Part shown: positions 37,212 to 46,761 of the stretch, in pieces
Numbering within the stretch: the first letter of the stretch is position 1
How the letters are laid out: every line of letters begins with the position of its first letter
Source of the DNA: Cytobacillus purgationiresistens
GTDB lineage: Bacteria > Bacillota > Bacilli > Bacillales > Cytobacillaceae
Length of the DNA: 64,000 nt
Direction of reading: 5' to 3'
Assembly (NCBI RefSeq): GCF_030813235.1
Contig: NZ_JAUSUB010000001.1
Span: forward strand, 429,384 to 493,383
Position numbers and translations under genes: made by a program
Notes under the pieces: generated by a model
What the model was told of the DNA's origin: nothing
The model's input: only the letters and a program-made list of their open reading frames with translations
Database searches by the model: none

Positions 37212-38195
37212 CTATTTATAAGCGTCTGGGTAAAAACCTTTTGCTAAAATTTCTAATGCTTCAGCTGCACGCACACCTTCAGATGCTGCGGATAATGGCA
37301 AGATGACAAAATATTCGTTTTGAACAGCAGGGGTTTGGCTTAATGCTGCATCTGTTTTTAAGAACTCAATTTTTTGTTCTGAGGTCGTTGAACCATAATC
37401 GATGACAACAATCACTTCAGGTTGGCGTTCTACTGCATCTTCTTTTGAAACAGTAGCCCAGTTTCCTTCGATATCACCAAAGATATTGTTTCCGCCTGCC
37501 ATAGTCACAAGTGTATTCATAAAGTTTTGTGTTGCAGTGAATACATCTGTTTCCCCGCTATCGAATACTAATACATCCAGTGGCTCTTCAACTTCTGGTA
37601 ATTTAGAGGTAATCCCTTCAATGTCTTGATTAATTTCCCCAACTAGCGCCTCGCCGCGAGCTTCTATTTGAAATATTTTGGCGATATTGCGAATATCTGT
37701 ATAGATATCTTCTAATGTTGGTGCTACTTTAATAGATGACGATTGTAAGTAGCTATTTATACCTAACTCCTTTAATTCATCGCGCGTTGCTATGTTCTTA
37801 TCATTGAATGCACTTGCCCAGCCGCCATATAGAAAGTCTGCTTCCTCTGCGATGACTTGTTCTTTAGAAGGATATTGCTCGGCTAACACCGGTACTTTGT
37901 TATATGCTTCTTGTAATGGCTCATATATTTCATTATCTAAAAAAGCCGTGCCGACCATCGAATCTTCTAAACCGAGTGCGAGCATGATTTCTGTCACATG
38001 TTGATTTAAAGATATAGCCCGTTTTGGTACTTCTTGATATTCAATCACAAGTCCTTCATTTTCAATAACGACTTTTTCATTTTGCTCTGTTTGATTATCT
38101 TTTACAGCTGCTGTTTTTGTTTCCTCAGCTGAGCATGCAGCTAAGAATAGCAATGCCGATAAAAACAGCGTTGACCAACTTCTTATATTTTTCAT
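37212..38195 (-). CDS. btuF: Corrinoid/siderophore-type ABC substrate-binding lipoprotein, BtuF-like
   Basis: 327 residues. The lipobox LAAC at about residues 18-21 marks a lipoprotein outside the membrane. The periplasmic-binding fold of the BtuF/FhuD class is seen in RAISLNQHVTEIMLALGLED, DNEIYEPLQEAY and AVERQPEVIVVIDYG. Together with the permease and ATPase genes just upstream it forms an importer. The cobalamin neighbourhood makes corrinoid the most likely ligand; haem or siderophore cannot be excluded by sequence. Note that the order is C, D, F in transcription. Confidence 0.82.
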   Translation of the reverse strand: MKNIRSWSTLFLSALLFLAACSAEETKTAAVKDNQTEQNEKVVIENEGLVIEYQEVPKRAISLNQHVTEIMLALGLEDSMVGTAFLDNEIYEPLQEAYNKVPVLAEQYPSKEQVIAEEADFLYGGWASAFNDKNIATRDELKELGINSYLQSSSIKVAPTLEDIYTDIRNIAKIFQIEARGEALVGEINQDIEGITSKLPEVEEPLDVLVFDSGETDVFTATQNFMNTLVTMAGGNNIFGDIEGNWATVSKEDAVERQPEVIVVIDYGSTTSEQKIEFLKTDAALSQTPAVQNEYFVILPLSAASEGVRAAEALEILAKGFYPDAYK

Positions 38196-38220
38196 ATTCT
38201 TTTATCCTCGATTTTATTAT

Positions 38221-38985
38221 TTATTGTTCTGTGTAAAAAAATAAATGCAGTTTTTTTGTAAATGGGTTTTTTGAAATTCCAGCCTGGACATGAAAAACGT
38301 GCTTTAACGTCTCCTCTGTCAGTACTTCTTCTGGTGTTCCCTCCATAAAGAGTGCCCCATCTTTCATTACAAGTAATTCATCACAATAGCCTGCTGCTAA
38401 ATTTAAATCATGCAGTGCTGCCACAATCGTAATCGGCAGATCCTTCACTAAATCCATTAATTGATATTGATGTTCGATATCAAGATGATTTGTTGGTTCG
38501 TCTAAAATTAATATTTTTGCCTGCTGTGCAAGGGCGCGTGCGAGCATAACGCGCTTTTTTTCTCCACCTGATAATTGATTAAAAGTTCTATTTTCTAAAT
38601 ACTGTACGTTTGCAAGGTGCATACTTTCTTCGACAATAGCAAAGTCTTCTTGATTATCGTTTGCCAGCCATTTTTTATACGGCGTCCGCCCCATCAAAAC
38701 TAAATCTTTAACGGTAAAATCAAAGAGTACTGGTGTTTCCTGACTAACAACTGCTATTTCCTGTGCCAGCTTTCTTTGTGCCATATGTATAATGTCATCT
38801 TCATATAATGTCACCATTCCGCTCGTTTGCTTTAAATGACGATAGATAATTTTTAACATCGTCGATTTCCCGCTTCCATTTGGTCCAATGAGGCCAACGA
38901 ATTTGCCTTGATGAATTGAAAAAGTAATATTATGTAAAATTTGCTTGTCCGCTATTGAAAATGAAATATCTTTTACTTGTAGCAT
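38221..38985 (-). CDS. btuD: ABC transporter ATPase, BtuD-like
   Basis: 254 residues. Walker A GPNGSGKSTMLK, Q-loop VVSQETPVL, signature QLSGGEKKRVMLARAL, Walker B KILILDEPTNHLD and the switch His in ALHDLNLA are all intact. It belongs to the FepC/BtuD group that powers corrinoid and siderophore import. It begins two bases after the permease stop. Confidence 0.88.
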   Translation of the reverse strand: MLQVKDISFSIADKQILHNITFSIHQGKFVGLIGPNGSGKSTMLKIIYRHLKQTSGMVTLYEDDIIHMAQRKLAQEIAVVSQETPVLFDFTVKDLVLMGRTPYKKWLANDNQEDFAIVEESMHLANVQYLENRTFNQLSGGEKKRVMLARALAQQAKILILDEPTNHLDIEHQYQLMDLVKDLPITIVAALHDLNLAAGYCDELLVMKDGALFMEGTPEEVLTEETLKHVFHVQAGISKNPFTKKLHLFFYTEQ

Positions 38986-38987
38986 TA

Positions 38988-40028
38988 TTATTCACCGTCC
39001 CCAAAAGAATATCGTCGACGTCTAAGCATCCAAATAAAGAACGGGCTTCCACAAACAGCCGTAATGATACCGATGGGCATTTCTTCAGGTGCGATGACAA
39101 TCCGTGCGACCATATCCGCCCAAACGAGGAAAATGGCTCCGATCAATGCACTGATTGGCAAGACAACTTTGTAATTTGAACCTGCCATCATTCTTACAAG
39201 GTGCGGAATAATTAATCCTACAAAACCAATACTTCCGCTAACTGCGACAACAACACCTGTTAATAACGATACAAAAAGTATAATAAGGATTCGAAATCGG
39301 TCTAAGTTAATACCAAGTGTAGCGGCTGTTTCTTCTCCAAGAAGGAGAGCATTAAGCTGACGATAGTTCAATAATAGCAATGTGAACACTAGTAGAAAGA
39401 TAATGAATGGAATTCCAAGATTCGCCCACTTCGCTCCTGCTAAACTACCAAGCATCCAATGCATAACAGCTTGAATACCGCCCTGCTGTTTAGACATCAT
39501 CAGCATAAAATTAGTAATAGCGGAAAATACCATCGAAATCGCAAATCCTGCTAAAAGTAAACGAACAACAGATATTCTGCCATTGACGCGTGCTAATAGA
39601 AATACGATGATTACTGCGGAAATGGCCCCTAAAAAAGCTGCAAAGGAAAGGGCATAGTTTCCTATTACACTAAATGCACCGAGTAAAATGACCGAAGTTG
39701 CTCCAACTGATGCACCTGAAGATACACCTAAAATATATGGATCTGCAATCGAGTTCTTTACGAGTGCCTGAATCGCTGCACCGCTAATCGACAGTGCGGC
39801 TCCTACAATCGCAGCTAATACGACACGCGGTAAACGGATCTCCCAAATAATGATGCTTTGTGCATTTGATGCAGTTGTTTCTAACGATAATCCCAGTTTG
39901 GTGAACAGCAATTCCCAAATAATGCGCGGCGTTATATCAACAGAGCCCACCATCACCGCAAAAGTCATTGAAGCAAGCAAACCTAACATTAATGCTAATA
40001 TAAGTAATGGATAACGATACTTAGTCAT
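38988..40028 (-). CDS. btuC: ABC transporter permease, BtuC/FecCD family
   Basis: 346 residues with about ten membrane spans. The family segments PRVVLAAIVGAALSISGAAI, DPYILGVSSGASVGA, GEETAATLGI and GLIIPHLVRMMAGSNYKVVL are present. The start overlaps the methyltransferase stop (ATGA), so it is translationally coupled to that gene. Confidence 0.88.
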   Translation of the reverse strand: MTKYRYPLLILALMLGLLASMTFAVMVGSVDITPRIIWELLFTKLGLSLETTASNAQSIIIWEIRLPRVVLAAIVGAALSISGAAIQALVKNSIADPYILGVSSGASVGATSVILLGAFSVIGNYALSFAAFLGAISAVIIVFLLARVNGRISVVRLLLAGFAISMVFSAITNFMLMMSKQQGGIQAVMHWMLGSLAGAKWANLGIPFIIFLLVFTLLLLNYRQLNALLLGEETAATLGINLDRFRILIILFVSLLTGVVVAVSGSIGFVGLIIPHLVRMMAGSNYKVVLPISALIGAIFLVWADMVARIVIAPEEMPIGIITAVCGSPFFIWMLRRRRYSFGDGE

Positions 40029-40858
40029 GTAACTAACGAAGGCTCCCAGCTAATTATCGCAGCATAGAATGGATAACGATACACGTACAGCCCGTCCTCC
40101 ACTGTAATAAAACTTTCGAGCGAGGCTTTCACATATGCCATTTCAAACTGTGGAGATAAGATTTTTTTGCTTTGTGCTTCATATAGTTGTTCTAATGTAT
40201 CATATCGATATACACGTTCTAGTTTGAGCATTTCACAATCAGCATAAATACCTAATTGATACAGCATATTGACGATTGCAATATAATCCCGGCGTGGATA
40301 TTTAATGGCATATCCATACTGCTCATCTAAGATAACGTAATGCGGCTGAATAGGTCCTGTTGTTAAGCCGATAATGGCTCGTTTCTTTGCAAGCATGTTC
40401 ATTTTTTTTAGTGACGCATTCATTTCATACATGCGATAAAAGCAGTTCACACCAATAACGACATCATGCGGTTCAATTTGGGCATCTTCCCATTTACTAT
40501 GAACGAACTGAACAGGTGCATCGCTCTTAAAATATTGTTTTAAATAGGTCAGCACACTGACTGAACCATCAACTAATGTTAAGCTTTGGACATCTTCACT
40601 AAGCGGGAAGGTGTAATTGCCCCAGCCTGGTCCAATTTCAATACAACTTGCATTTTGCGGGAGATGCTGCTTCATTTTTTCGTAAATATTTTTTGCGTGA
40701 TCATCTACTTGCTTATATGTTTTTTTCTGCATTGACTGTGCCCAATATGCTTCTTCCAGCTCATCATTTACCATTCGTTTGGGCATGTTACCATGCCAAT
40801 CTAGCATGCCTTCTTTCCACAGCTTTTCAAAATTAATTTGTAAAGGCGATCCTCTCAT
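40025..40858 (-). CDS. Class I SAM-dependent methyltransferase linked to the corrinoid importer
   Basis: 277 residues, ATG after GAGGAGAAG. The SAM-binding motif I is CIEIGPGWGNYTFPL, with SLTLVDGS as the acidic strand and HDVVIGVNCFYRMYE near motif IV. The substrate cannot be inferred from sequence. It is coupled by overlap to the BtuC-like permease, which suggests a task tied to imported or newly made corrinoid or to a metallophore. Upstream lies a 150-bp gap after cobO that may hold a promoter. Confidence 0.75.
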   Translation of the reverse strand: MRGSPLQINFEKLWKEGMLDWHGNMPKRMVNDELEEAYWAQSMQKKTYKQVDDHAKNIYEKMKQHLPQNASCIEIGPGWGNYTFPLSEDVQSLTLVDGSVSVLTYLKQYFKSDAPVQFVHSKWEDAQIEPHDVVIGVNCFYRMYEMNASLKKMNMLAKKRAIIGLTTGPIQPHYVILDEQYGYAIKYPRRDYIAIVNMLYQLGIYADCEMLKLERVYRYDTLEQLYEAQSKKILSPQFEMAYVKASLESFITVEDGLYVYRYPFYAAIISWEPSLVT

Positions 40859-41010
40859 TTGAATCTTCTCCTCAATATATACAATGAAGGGCGATATTCA
40901 GTGATTATTATAATGCTCTTACTGTATACAAATCTTTTCAAATGCTGTTTAGTCATTTGAATGTGTGTATAACACTTTTCCCAGCATCCTATGCGGTCTA
41001 TTGAATCTCA

Positions 41011-41556
41011 TTAAAATTCAATCCCCTTCATCGCTTTGACATCTTGTTCGGCATAATAATGTTTTGTTGCATCAATCGTTGACACTAAATCAGCTAATGC
41101 GAGTATCGAGGGATGTGCAGAACGCCCTGTGATGATTAAATTCATCGTTTTTGGACGTTTTTGTATTGCCTCTAACACTTCTGCCAATGGCAATACATCA
41201 TCGATTGGGAACTTTGTAATGGCTAATGCGTTATTCAGCTCATCTAGTACTAATACATCTGTTGTTGTATCTTGCAGCTCCTCTTTAACAGTTTTCCAAG
41301 CTTTTGCAAGTGCTTCGCGATGTTCTTCTGGTGTTTTCGTCCATGTAAATCCCACACCTAATTGCACGGTTTCAACACCTAGTTTTCGCAAGGCAATCTG
41401 TTCGCCATATGTACGTTCAGGTGATTTAATAAATTGGTAATATTTCACCTTCATGCCTCTACCAATTGCGCGTAATGTGACACCAAGTGAAGCGGTTGTT
41501 TTTCCTTTGCCTTCGCCAGTATAGACTAACAACATCCCTTGTCGTGGCATAAACAA
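41011..41556 (-). CDS. cobO: Cob(I)yrinic acid a,c-diamide adenosyltransferase
   Basis: 181 residues. The P-loop LVYTGEGKGKTTASLG, then GRGMKVKYYQFIK, VLVLDELNNAL and LIITGRSAHP are diagnostic of the CobO/BtuR/CobA class. It transfers the adenosyl group of ATP to Co(I) corrinoid. It is the last gene of the biosynthetic part of the operon, matching btuR at the end of the B. megaterium cobI operon. Confidence 0.93.
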   Translation of the reverse strand: MFMPRQGMLLVYTGEGKGKTTASLGVTLRAIGRGMKVKYYQFIKSPERTYGEQIALRKLGVETVQLGVGFTWTKTPEEHREALAKAWKTVKEELQDTTTDVLVLDELNNALAITKFPIDDVLPLAEVLEAIQKRPKTMNLIITGRSAHPSILALADLVSTIDATKHYYAEQDVKAMKGIEF

Positions 41557-41562
41557 TCCTCC

Positions 41563-42117
41563 TTATAGCCAAGTTGTTTTTTCTGCAAATGGTGTACGTT
41601 TTTTTGCGGAATTGATTTCTTCTGCTGGGTAACCAATGCATAATGTCCCTACTAATTGTTCGGCATCCGAAGCACCAATAAACGTATGTAATGCTGTATC
41701 ATGCACCAAACCAACCCCGCGTGTACGCCATACCATGCCTAAGCCTAATTGCTCGGCCATTAACCACATCGACATGATGGCACTGCTAACTGCAAAGGTA
41801 TTATCTTTTGTAGCACCTGCATCCCCATCGATAATGGCTGATGTCACCACTATGATAAGCGGCGTATGAGTGATGGCTTTCATTGAACTTTCCACTAAAT
41901 GTGGCTTTGTAGGAAAGCGTTTTTGTAAATAATCAAGCGCCACTTGCTCATAACGTTTTAAGCTATCGCCTTGTAATACATAGAAATGCCAAGGCTCGCG
42001 CATACGGTCATTGGGTGCATATGTCGCTGCTTCTAATAAAGTCTCAATTTTGTCACGTTCCACTTCGCGCGTGTTAAATTGGCGAATGGCACGACGTTGT
42101 TTTAATTCTTCTAACAT
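41563..42117 (-). CDS. Nitroreductase-family flavoprotein in the cobalamin operon
   Basis: 184 residues, with RRAIRQFNTREV, the FMN-contacting start, ATYAPNDRMREPWHFYVLQG and EQLGLGMVWRTRG. The start overlaps the cobA stop. B. megaterium carries cbiY at the same operon position, and BluB (5,6-dimethylbenzimidazole synthase) is another nitroreductase of this pathway. The protein is shorter than typical BluB, so a BluB role is possible but unproven; flavin supply or corrinoid reduction are alternatives. Confidence 0.75.
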   Translation of the reverse strand: MLEELKQRRAIRQFNTREVERDKIETLLEAATYAPNDRMREPWHFYVLQGDSLKRYEQVALDYLQKRFPTKPHLVESSMKAITHTPLIIVVTSAIIDGDAGATKDNTFAVSSAIMSMWLMAEQLGLGMVWRTRGVGLVHDTALHTFIGASDAEQLVGTLCIGYPAEEINSAKKRTPFAEKTTWL

Positions 42118-42872
42118 AATTTATGCTCCTTTTCTACAAACCAGGCAATTTGTTCACGAACACTAACAACATCTCCAACTAAAATCATTGTAGGATTAGA
42201 AATACGATGATTTTGTATGTCCTGTGCAATCGTTGCCAGTTTACCTGTAATCGTACGCTGGTTTTCAGTTGTGCCCCATTCAATGACTGCAACAGGGGTC
42301 GTTTCACTTTTGCCATATGTAATTAGGCTTTTTGTAATATGTGCGATATTGCCAACGCTCATATAAAATGCCACCGTATCAATTTGAGCAAGGGCTGCCC
42401 AATTTAAAAAGTCTTGCTCTTTTTCTGCGCGGCCATGACCTGTAACGATCGCAAAGCTTGCGGCATGATCACGATGCGTAACCGGAATCCCTGCATAAGC
42501 TGGCGCAGCAATCCCAGCTGTAATTCCAGGCACAATTTCAAATGGGATATTGGCTTTCCGTAAAATCGCAGCTTCTTCTGCACCACGTCCAAAGACAAAT
42601 GGATCGCCGCCTTTCAAGCGAAGAACCTGCTTGCCAAGATTTGCTTGTTCCACTAAAACCCGATGAATTTCATCTTGAATCAGTCCGTGATTACCTGGCT
42701 CTTTTCCACAATAAATGAGTTCGGCATCAGCTTTTGCATGTGTTAATAATTCAGGATTTACTAGACGGTCATATAAAATCACATCTGCTTGTTGAATGCA
42801 CTCTAGTCCTCTAATTGTTAATAGTTTTGGCGCTCCAGGACCAGCTCCTACAATATATACATAACCGCTCAC
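42111..42872 (-). CDS. cobA: Uroporphyrinogen-III C-methyltransferase (SUMT)
   Basis: 253 residues from the GTG at 42872, which follows AGGAG by seven bases and overlaps the previous stop as GTGA; a reading from 42902 would add ten residues. YIVGAGPGAPKLLTIRGLE, ILYDRLVNPELL and RLKGGDPFVFGRGAEEA are the canonical SUMT motifs. It methylates uroporphyrinogen III at C2 and C7 with SAM, giving precorrin-2, the branch point to sirohaem and cobalamin. Confidence 0.93.
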   Translation of the reverse strand: MSGYVYIVGAGPGAPKLLTIRGLECIQQADVILYDRLVNPELLTHAKADAELIYCGKEPGNHGLIQDEIHRVLVEQANLGKQVLRLKGGDPFVFGRGAEEAAILRKANIPFEIVPGITAGIAAPAYAGIPVTHRDHAASFAIVTGHGRAEKEQDFLNWAALAQIDTVAFYMSVGNIAHITKSLITYGKSETTPVAVIEWGTTENQRTITGKLATIAQDIQNHRISNPTMILVGDVVSVREQIAWFVEKEHKLC

Positions 42873-43498
42873 TGTTTTTCTCCTATACGTTGTTGTAGCC
42901 ATGCTTCACATTTTTGTTTTTCATCTTGCTCTATCCACTGTAATAACTGTGGATCTAGAAGCTCAGAGAGTAAATGTGTTTTCTTAGCGCCCGTGTACAC
43001 TTGTAAAATTCGCTGACGTGCTTCCTTTAAAAAACTTACATATTGTGCGTAATGATCTCCGAACTGCTCTGCTAAATCTATTTTTACTCGGCGTGTTAAG
43101 CCTGGACTGGATCCAGACGTTGATATTGTCACAATAAAGTCACCACGGCGAACGACTGCTGGATTGATAAAATCAACACGTCCTTTTGCATCTGCACGAC
43201 TGAGCAATTGCCAATGCTGTGTCGCTTCTTCGACTGCATTGTTTACTTTTTCGTCATTTGTAACTGCAAAAATTAGTGCAGCATCATCTAGATCAGCCGG
43301 TTCAAATGCTTTTTCTTTCCATGTCACAAGCCCTTCATTGATATAATGTTGTAATGTTTCAGTTACTGCCGGGCTAATTACTATTAGCGTCGCCTTTGTT
43401 GGCAGCAGCGCTTCTATCTTTTGACGTGCTACATGACCGCCCCCAACAATGACAACCTTTTTATAATCAATATTCATTAATAGTGGGAAATAACTCAT
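42869..43498 (-). CDS. Precorrin-2 dehydrogenase (Met8/YlnF-like, CysG N-domain)
   Basis: 209 residues from the ATG at 43498, seven bases after GGAGG and overlapping the cbiA stop. The NAD-binding motif VVIVGGGHVARQKIEALL is followed by FAVTNDEKVNNAV and by FIVTISTSGSSPGLTRRVK, where the conserved Asp/Ser region of the family lies. It oxidises precorrin-2 to sirohydrochlorin; family members may also chelate metal. It supplies the substrate of CbiX. The B. megaterium operon has a cysG gene at this place. Confidence 0.9.
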   Translation of the reverse strand: MSYFPLLMNIDYKKVVIVGGGHVARQKIEALLPTKATLIVISPAVTETLQHYINEGLVTWKEKAFEPADLDDAALIFAVTNDEKVNNAVEEATQHWQLLSRADAKGRVDFINPAVVRRGDFIVTISTSGSSPGLTRRVKIDLAEQFGDHYAQYVSFLKEARQRILQVYTGAKKTHLLSELLDPQLLQWIEQDEKQKCEAWLQQRIGEKQ

Positions 43499-44853
43499 TG
43501 CTGTTCCTCCAAACATGCAGTCAACCAATTTTTAACAATCTGTGGATTGGAAGCAAAATGGAAGTGTGTATAGCCTGCGACGAGATTTTTATGTAAATAG
43601 CCTTCTTGCTGAGCACGAAAACGTCCTTTACTAAAAAAAGCAGGTGATGCATGCTCTCCCTCATATGATGAGTAGTGGAACTCATGCCCTTTCGCTGAGT
43701 CCTCTTCACTCATTAAGAAGTTGCCAGCCATACCTGTAATTTCTCGATAGCCAAGTGCCGCTAACTTGTTTTGCATCCGAACACGTCCTGGTATCATCCC
43801 GAGCATTGAGTATACTTCTCCTTGACGATTTATTATTTCTTCTGTTAAGTACATAAATCCGCCGCATTCAGCTAATGTTGGCAGACCTCGCTCGATAGCG
43901 GCACGTATGGATTGTTTCGTTTCCGCATTTTTCGCTAATTGCTCCGCAAACTCTTCCGGGAAGCCTCCGCCAATATAAAGTCCTTGCGCTGCTGTCGGCA
44001 CTTCCTCATTTTGCAATGGGGAGAAGAAATGCAAGATTGCTCCGTTTGCCCGCAATAATTCTAGATTTTCTTCATAGTAGAAGTTAAAGGCGGCATCCTT
44101 TGCAACGGCAATATGAACCTCTTGTATTTGTGGCTGCAAATCAAATATCGATGCTGAAACACCTATAGATTGTGCTTTTGTAATTTCCAGTAAGTGTTCA
44201 ATATTTACCGTTTCTTCGATTGCTGCTGCAAGGTTATCAAAATATGAATCTAAATCACCACGTTCAATTGCTGGTACTAAGCCTAAATGGCGGCTTGGCA
44301 TCTTAGGTACAGCTTCTTTTAATAAATAGCCAATGACTGGAATTCCACATTCTTTTTCGATCGCTGTTTTAACAATTTCAAAATGGCCTTTACTTCCTAA
44401 TTGATTTGCAATTACACCAACAATATTAGAACTTTCATCTAACATTTGAAAACCTTTAACAATCGCTGCAACACTTCTTGCCATACTTGCCGCATTGACA
44501 ATTAAGATAACGGGGCTTTTTGTAATCTCACTAATATGAGCAGCAGATCCTTCATTTGAAACTGGGGATTTGCCATCATAAAAGCCCATTACTCCTTCAA
44601 TAATAGCTACATCTGCATCTACACTCGCTCTAGCGACAATTGCCCGAACTACATCTTTGGACATCATGAAACTATCAATATTTCGAGAAGGGCGGTTTGT
44701 GACAGCGGTATGATAGGTTGGATCAATATAGTCAGGGCCGCATTTAAAGCCTTGTACAATTAAACTTCGCTTCATTAGCGCACGCATAATACCAATCGTA
44801 AACGTTGTTTTACCAACACCGCTTCCTGTACCGGCTAGAATAAACCGATTCAT
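43495..44853 (-). CDS. cbiA: Cobyrinic acid a,c-diamide synthase
   Basis: 452 residues, ATG after GAGGAGGGG. The N-terminal dethiobiotin-synthetase-like ATPase has AGTGSGVGKTTFTIG and GFKCGPDYIDPTYH. The C-terminal class I glutamine amidotransferase has the nucleophile Cys in LAECGGFMYL, with the His-containing GYTHFHF near the end. It amidates the a and c side chains of cobyrinic acid using glutamine and ATP. The start shares one base with the cbiG stop. Confidence 0.95.
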   Translation of the reverse strand: MNRFILAGTGSGVGKTTFTIGIMRALMKRSLIVQGFKCGPDYIDPTYHTAVTNRPSRNIDSFMMSKDVVRAIVARASVDADVAIIEGVMGFYDGKSPVSNEGSAAHISEITKSPVILIVNAASMARSVAAIVKGFQMLDESSNIVGVIANQLGSKGHFEIVKTAIEKECGIPVIGYLLKEAVPKMPSRHLGLVPAIERGDLDSYFDNLAAAIEETVNIEHLLEITKAQSIGVSASIFDLQPQIQEVHIAVAKDAAFNFYYEENLELLRANGAILHFFSPLQNEEVPTAAQGLYIGGGFPEEFAEQLAKNAETKQSIRAAIERGLPTLAECGGFMYLTEEIINRQGEVYSMLGMIPGRVRMQNKLAALGYREITGMAGNFLMSEEDSAKGHEFHYSSYEGEHASPAFFSKGRFRAQQEGYLHKNLVAGYTHFHFASNPQIVKNWLTACLEEQQ

Positions 44854-45986
44854 TATAACCCCTCCTCAAAGGTGACTTTAGCAACGGATATTGTTACATT
44901 GCCGCTTTTCTTTTTCTCTAGTAATAATTCCTTCGTATTCGCATAACGCAATGCGGCCGGCTCACTGACTCCATATGCTCCTGTATACTTAAAGACTGTT
45001 TCCGACGGGTTTTGAAACGGCATTTCATTCAGCTGTTCAGGTGTGTAAGTAACAAACGACCAGTTATGTTTAGCTATTAATGAAAGCAAGCCAATCTCGT
45101 TTTTCTTTAAATTGATGGTCGCAACAGCTTTAACACTTTGTTTACTTAAATGCAGCTCTGCTAATGTTTCATCTATTACTTGTTCAATTTCTTCCATTTC
45201 AGTACCGCGATTGCAGCCTATGCCAAGTACAAGTGATTTTGGGCGATAAATCACTCCGTTTTCGATCAGCACTTCTTCATGTGCATCAATTAAACGATCT
45301 GTAATTAGTAGAGTCGCTTGCGGCTTAGCATTAATCGCTTCCTTTGTCGAGGGATAAATCTTTAGGTTGGTTGGCATTGGACGTTCGTACATCCACCAGT
45401 TTCTCTCTCCGGCTTCTTGCACGATAGCAACATGCTCTTCATTGACAACAGATGCACTGACTGATGTTAATTTTTCTTCGCTATCCCACACCCATCCAAA
45501 TTGGGCGCCAAATAAATCCACAGGAATCGTTTTTTGAACATCTGATGCGGTTGTAACGACGGGTGTTGCACCAATCGCGTTTGCAAATTCATTGGTTAAG
45601 GCATTGGCACCGCCAATATGCCCCGATAATACACTGACAACATATTGACCCTTGTCATCGATAACTAGGACGGCCGGGTCTTTCTTTTTATCGATTAACA
45701 GTGGAGCAATCATTCGAACAACAGCTCCAAGCGATATGATACAGATGATCCCCTTATATTGCTGAAACAAAGCGGGTAATAATAGGCGAACCGTCCCGTC
45801 AAATAATTGAATTTGGCGCACAGCTTCGTCGCCTTGCTCGAATTTCTTCATATAATAAAGATCTGCATACGGGAATTTTTCCGCATAGCTTCTTGCATGT
45901 GCCACTCCGTGTTTCGTAATGGCTACAAGTGCATATGGTTTACGCTTTTCGATTACTGGAATTTCACCTTCACGTAAACTAATCAT
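44853..45986 (-). CDS. cbiG: Cobalt-precorrin-5A hydrolase
   Basis: 377 residues. The N-terminal domain has GTVRLLLPALFQQYKGIICI, VLSGHIGGANALTNEFANAI and ATPVVTTASDV. The C-terminal domain has LVLGIGCNRGTEMEEIEQVI and GVSEPAALRYA. CbiG opens the delta-lactone of cobalt-precorrin-5A with loss of acetaldehyde. Its end abuts cbiA and its start overlaps cbiF's stop by eight bases. Confidence 0.94.
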   Translation of the reverse strand: MISLREGEIPVIEKRKPYALVAITKHGVAHARSYAEKFPYADLYYMKKFEQGDEAVRQIQLFDGTVRLLLPALFQQYKGIICIISLGAVVRMIAPLLIDKKKDPAVLVIDDKGQYVVSVLSGHIGGANALTNEFANAIGATPVVTTASDVQKTIPVDLFGAQFGWVWDSEEKLTSVSASVVNEEHVAIVQEAGERNWWMYERPMPTNLKIYPSTKEAINAKPQATLLITDRLIDAHEEVLIENGVIYRPKSLVLGIGCNRGTEMEEIEQVIDETLAELHLSKQSVKAVATINLKKNEIGLLSLIAKHNWSFVTYTPEQLNEMPFQNPSETVFKYTGAYGVSEPAALRYANTKELLLEKKKSGNVTISVAKVTFEEGL

Positions 45987-46761
45987 CTGCCTTCACACCT
46001 TTACGGAAGCCATGTGTAAATGTTTTATCATATAGCTTCGAACGATAATCTTTTTCATGAATATGAGGGTCTAATGCCCACCCCGCTAAAATCATGGCAT
46101 GCTTACGAATGCCATTGACACGCATCGCTTCATCTAATTCTGCCAGTGTAGTACGAACAATTTTTTGATCTGGCCACGAAGCACGTTGTACAACTGCAAC
46201 TGGTGTATCATCTGTCCAGCCCGCTGCTTGCAACTCTTTTGTTATTTTTTTTGTTAATGTCGCACTTAAAAACATGGCTATCGTACAATGATGGCTTGCA
46301 AGTGCTTGTAATTTTTCACGCGCAGGTACAGGTGTACGCCCTTCAGCACGTGTTAATATAAGGGTTTGTGTTAAATCAGGTATCGTCAGCTCCGCGCCAA
46401 CTGCTGCAGCAGTTGCAAAGACAGAACTTACACCTGGCACTACTTCATAACTAACGCCATATTGCTTTAGTAGTGCCACTTGCTCCATCGTTGCACCGTA
46501 CATCGACGGGTCGCCCGTATGTAAACGTACAACCGTTTTGCCTGCATTGACATATTCAACGATACAATCGACCATTTCTTGCAGATGCATCCCTGCAGTA
46601 CGGATAATTTCTGCTGACTCCTTCGCTTCCGCTACTAACGTTTCGCTTACAAGTGAATCGGTATACATCACAACATCAGCTTCTTTTAATAACTTCAAAC
46701 CTTTTACCGTTATTAAATCCGGATCTCCCGGACCCGCACCGATAATCCAAATTTTCTTCAT
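45979..46761 (-). CDS. cbiF: Cobalt-precorrin-4 C11-methyltransferase
   Basis: 260 residues from the ATG at 46761, which overlaps the cbiL stop as TAATG; an upstream ATG (46782) would add seven residues. WIIGAGPGDPDLITVKGLKL, VRLHTGDPSMYGAT and EVVPGVSSVFATAAAVGAEL are typical of CbiF/CobM. It methylates C11 of cobalt-precorrin-4 using SAM. Confidence 0.94.
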   Translation of the reverse strand: MKKIWIIGAGPGDPDLITVKGLKLLKEADVVMYTDSLVSETLVAEAKESAEIIRTAGMHLQEMVDCIVEYVNAGKTVVRLHTGDPSMYGATMEQVALLKQYGVSYEVVPGVSSVFATAAAVGAELTIPDLTQTLILTRAEGRTPVPAREKLQALASHHCTIAMFLSATLTKKITKELQAAGWTDDTPVAVVQRASWPDQKIVRTTLAELDEAMRVNGIRKHAMILAGWALDPHIHEKDYRSKLYDKTFTHGFRKGVKADD

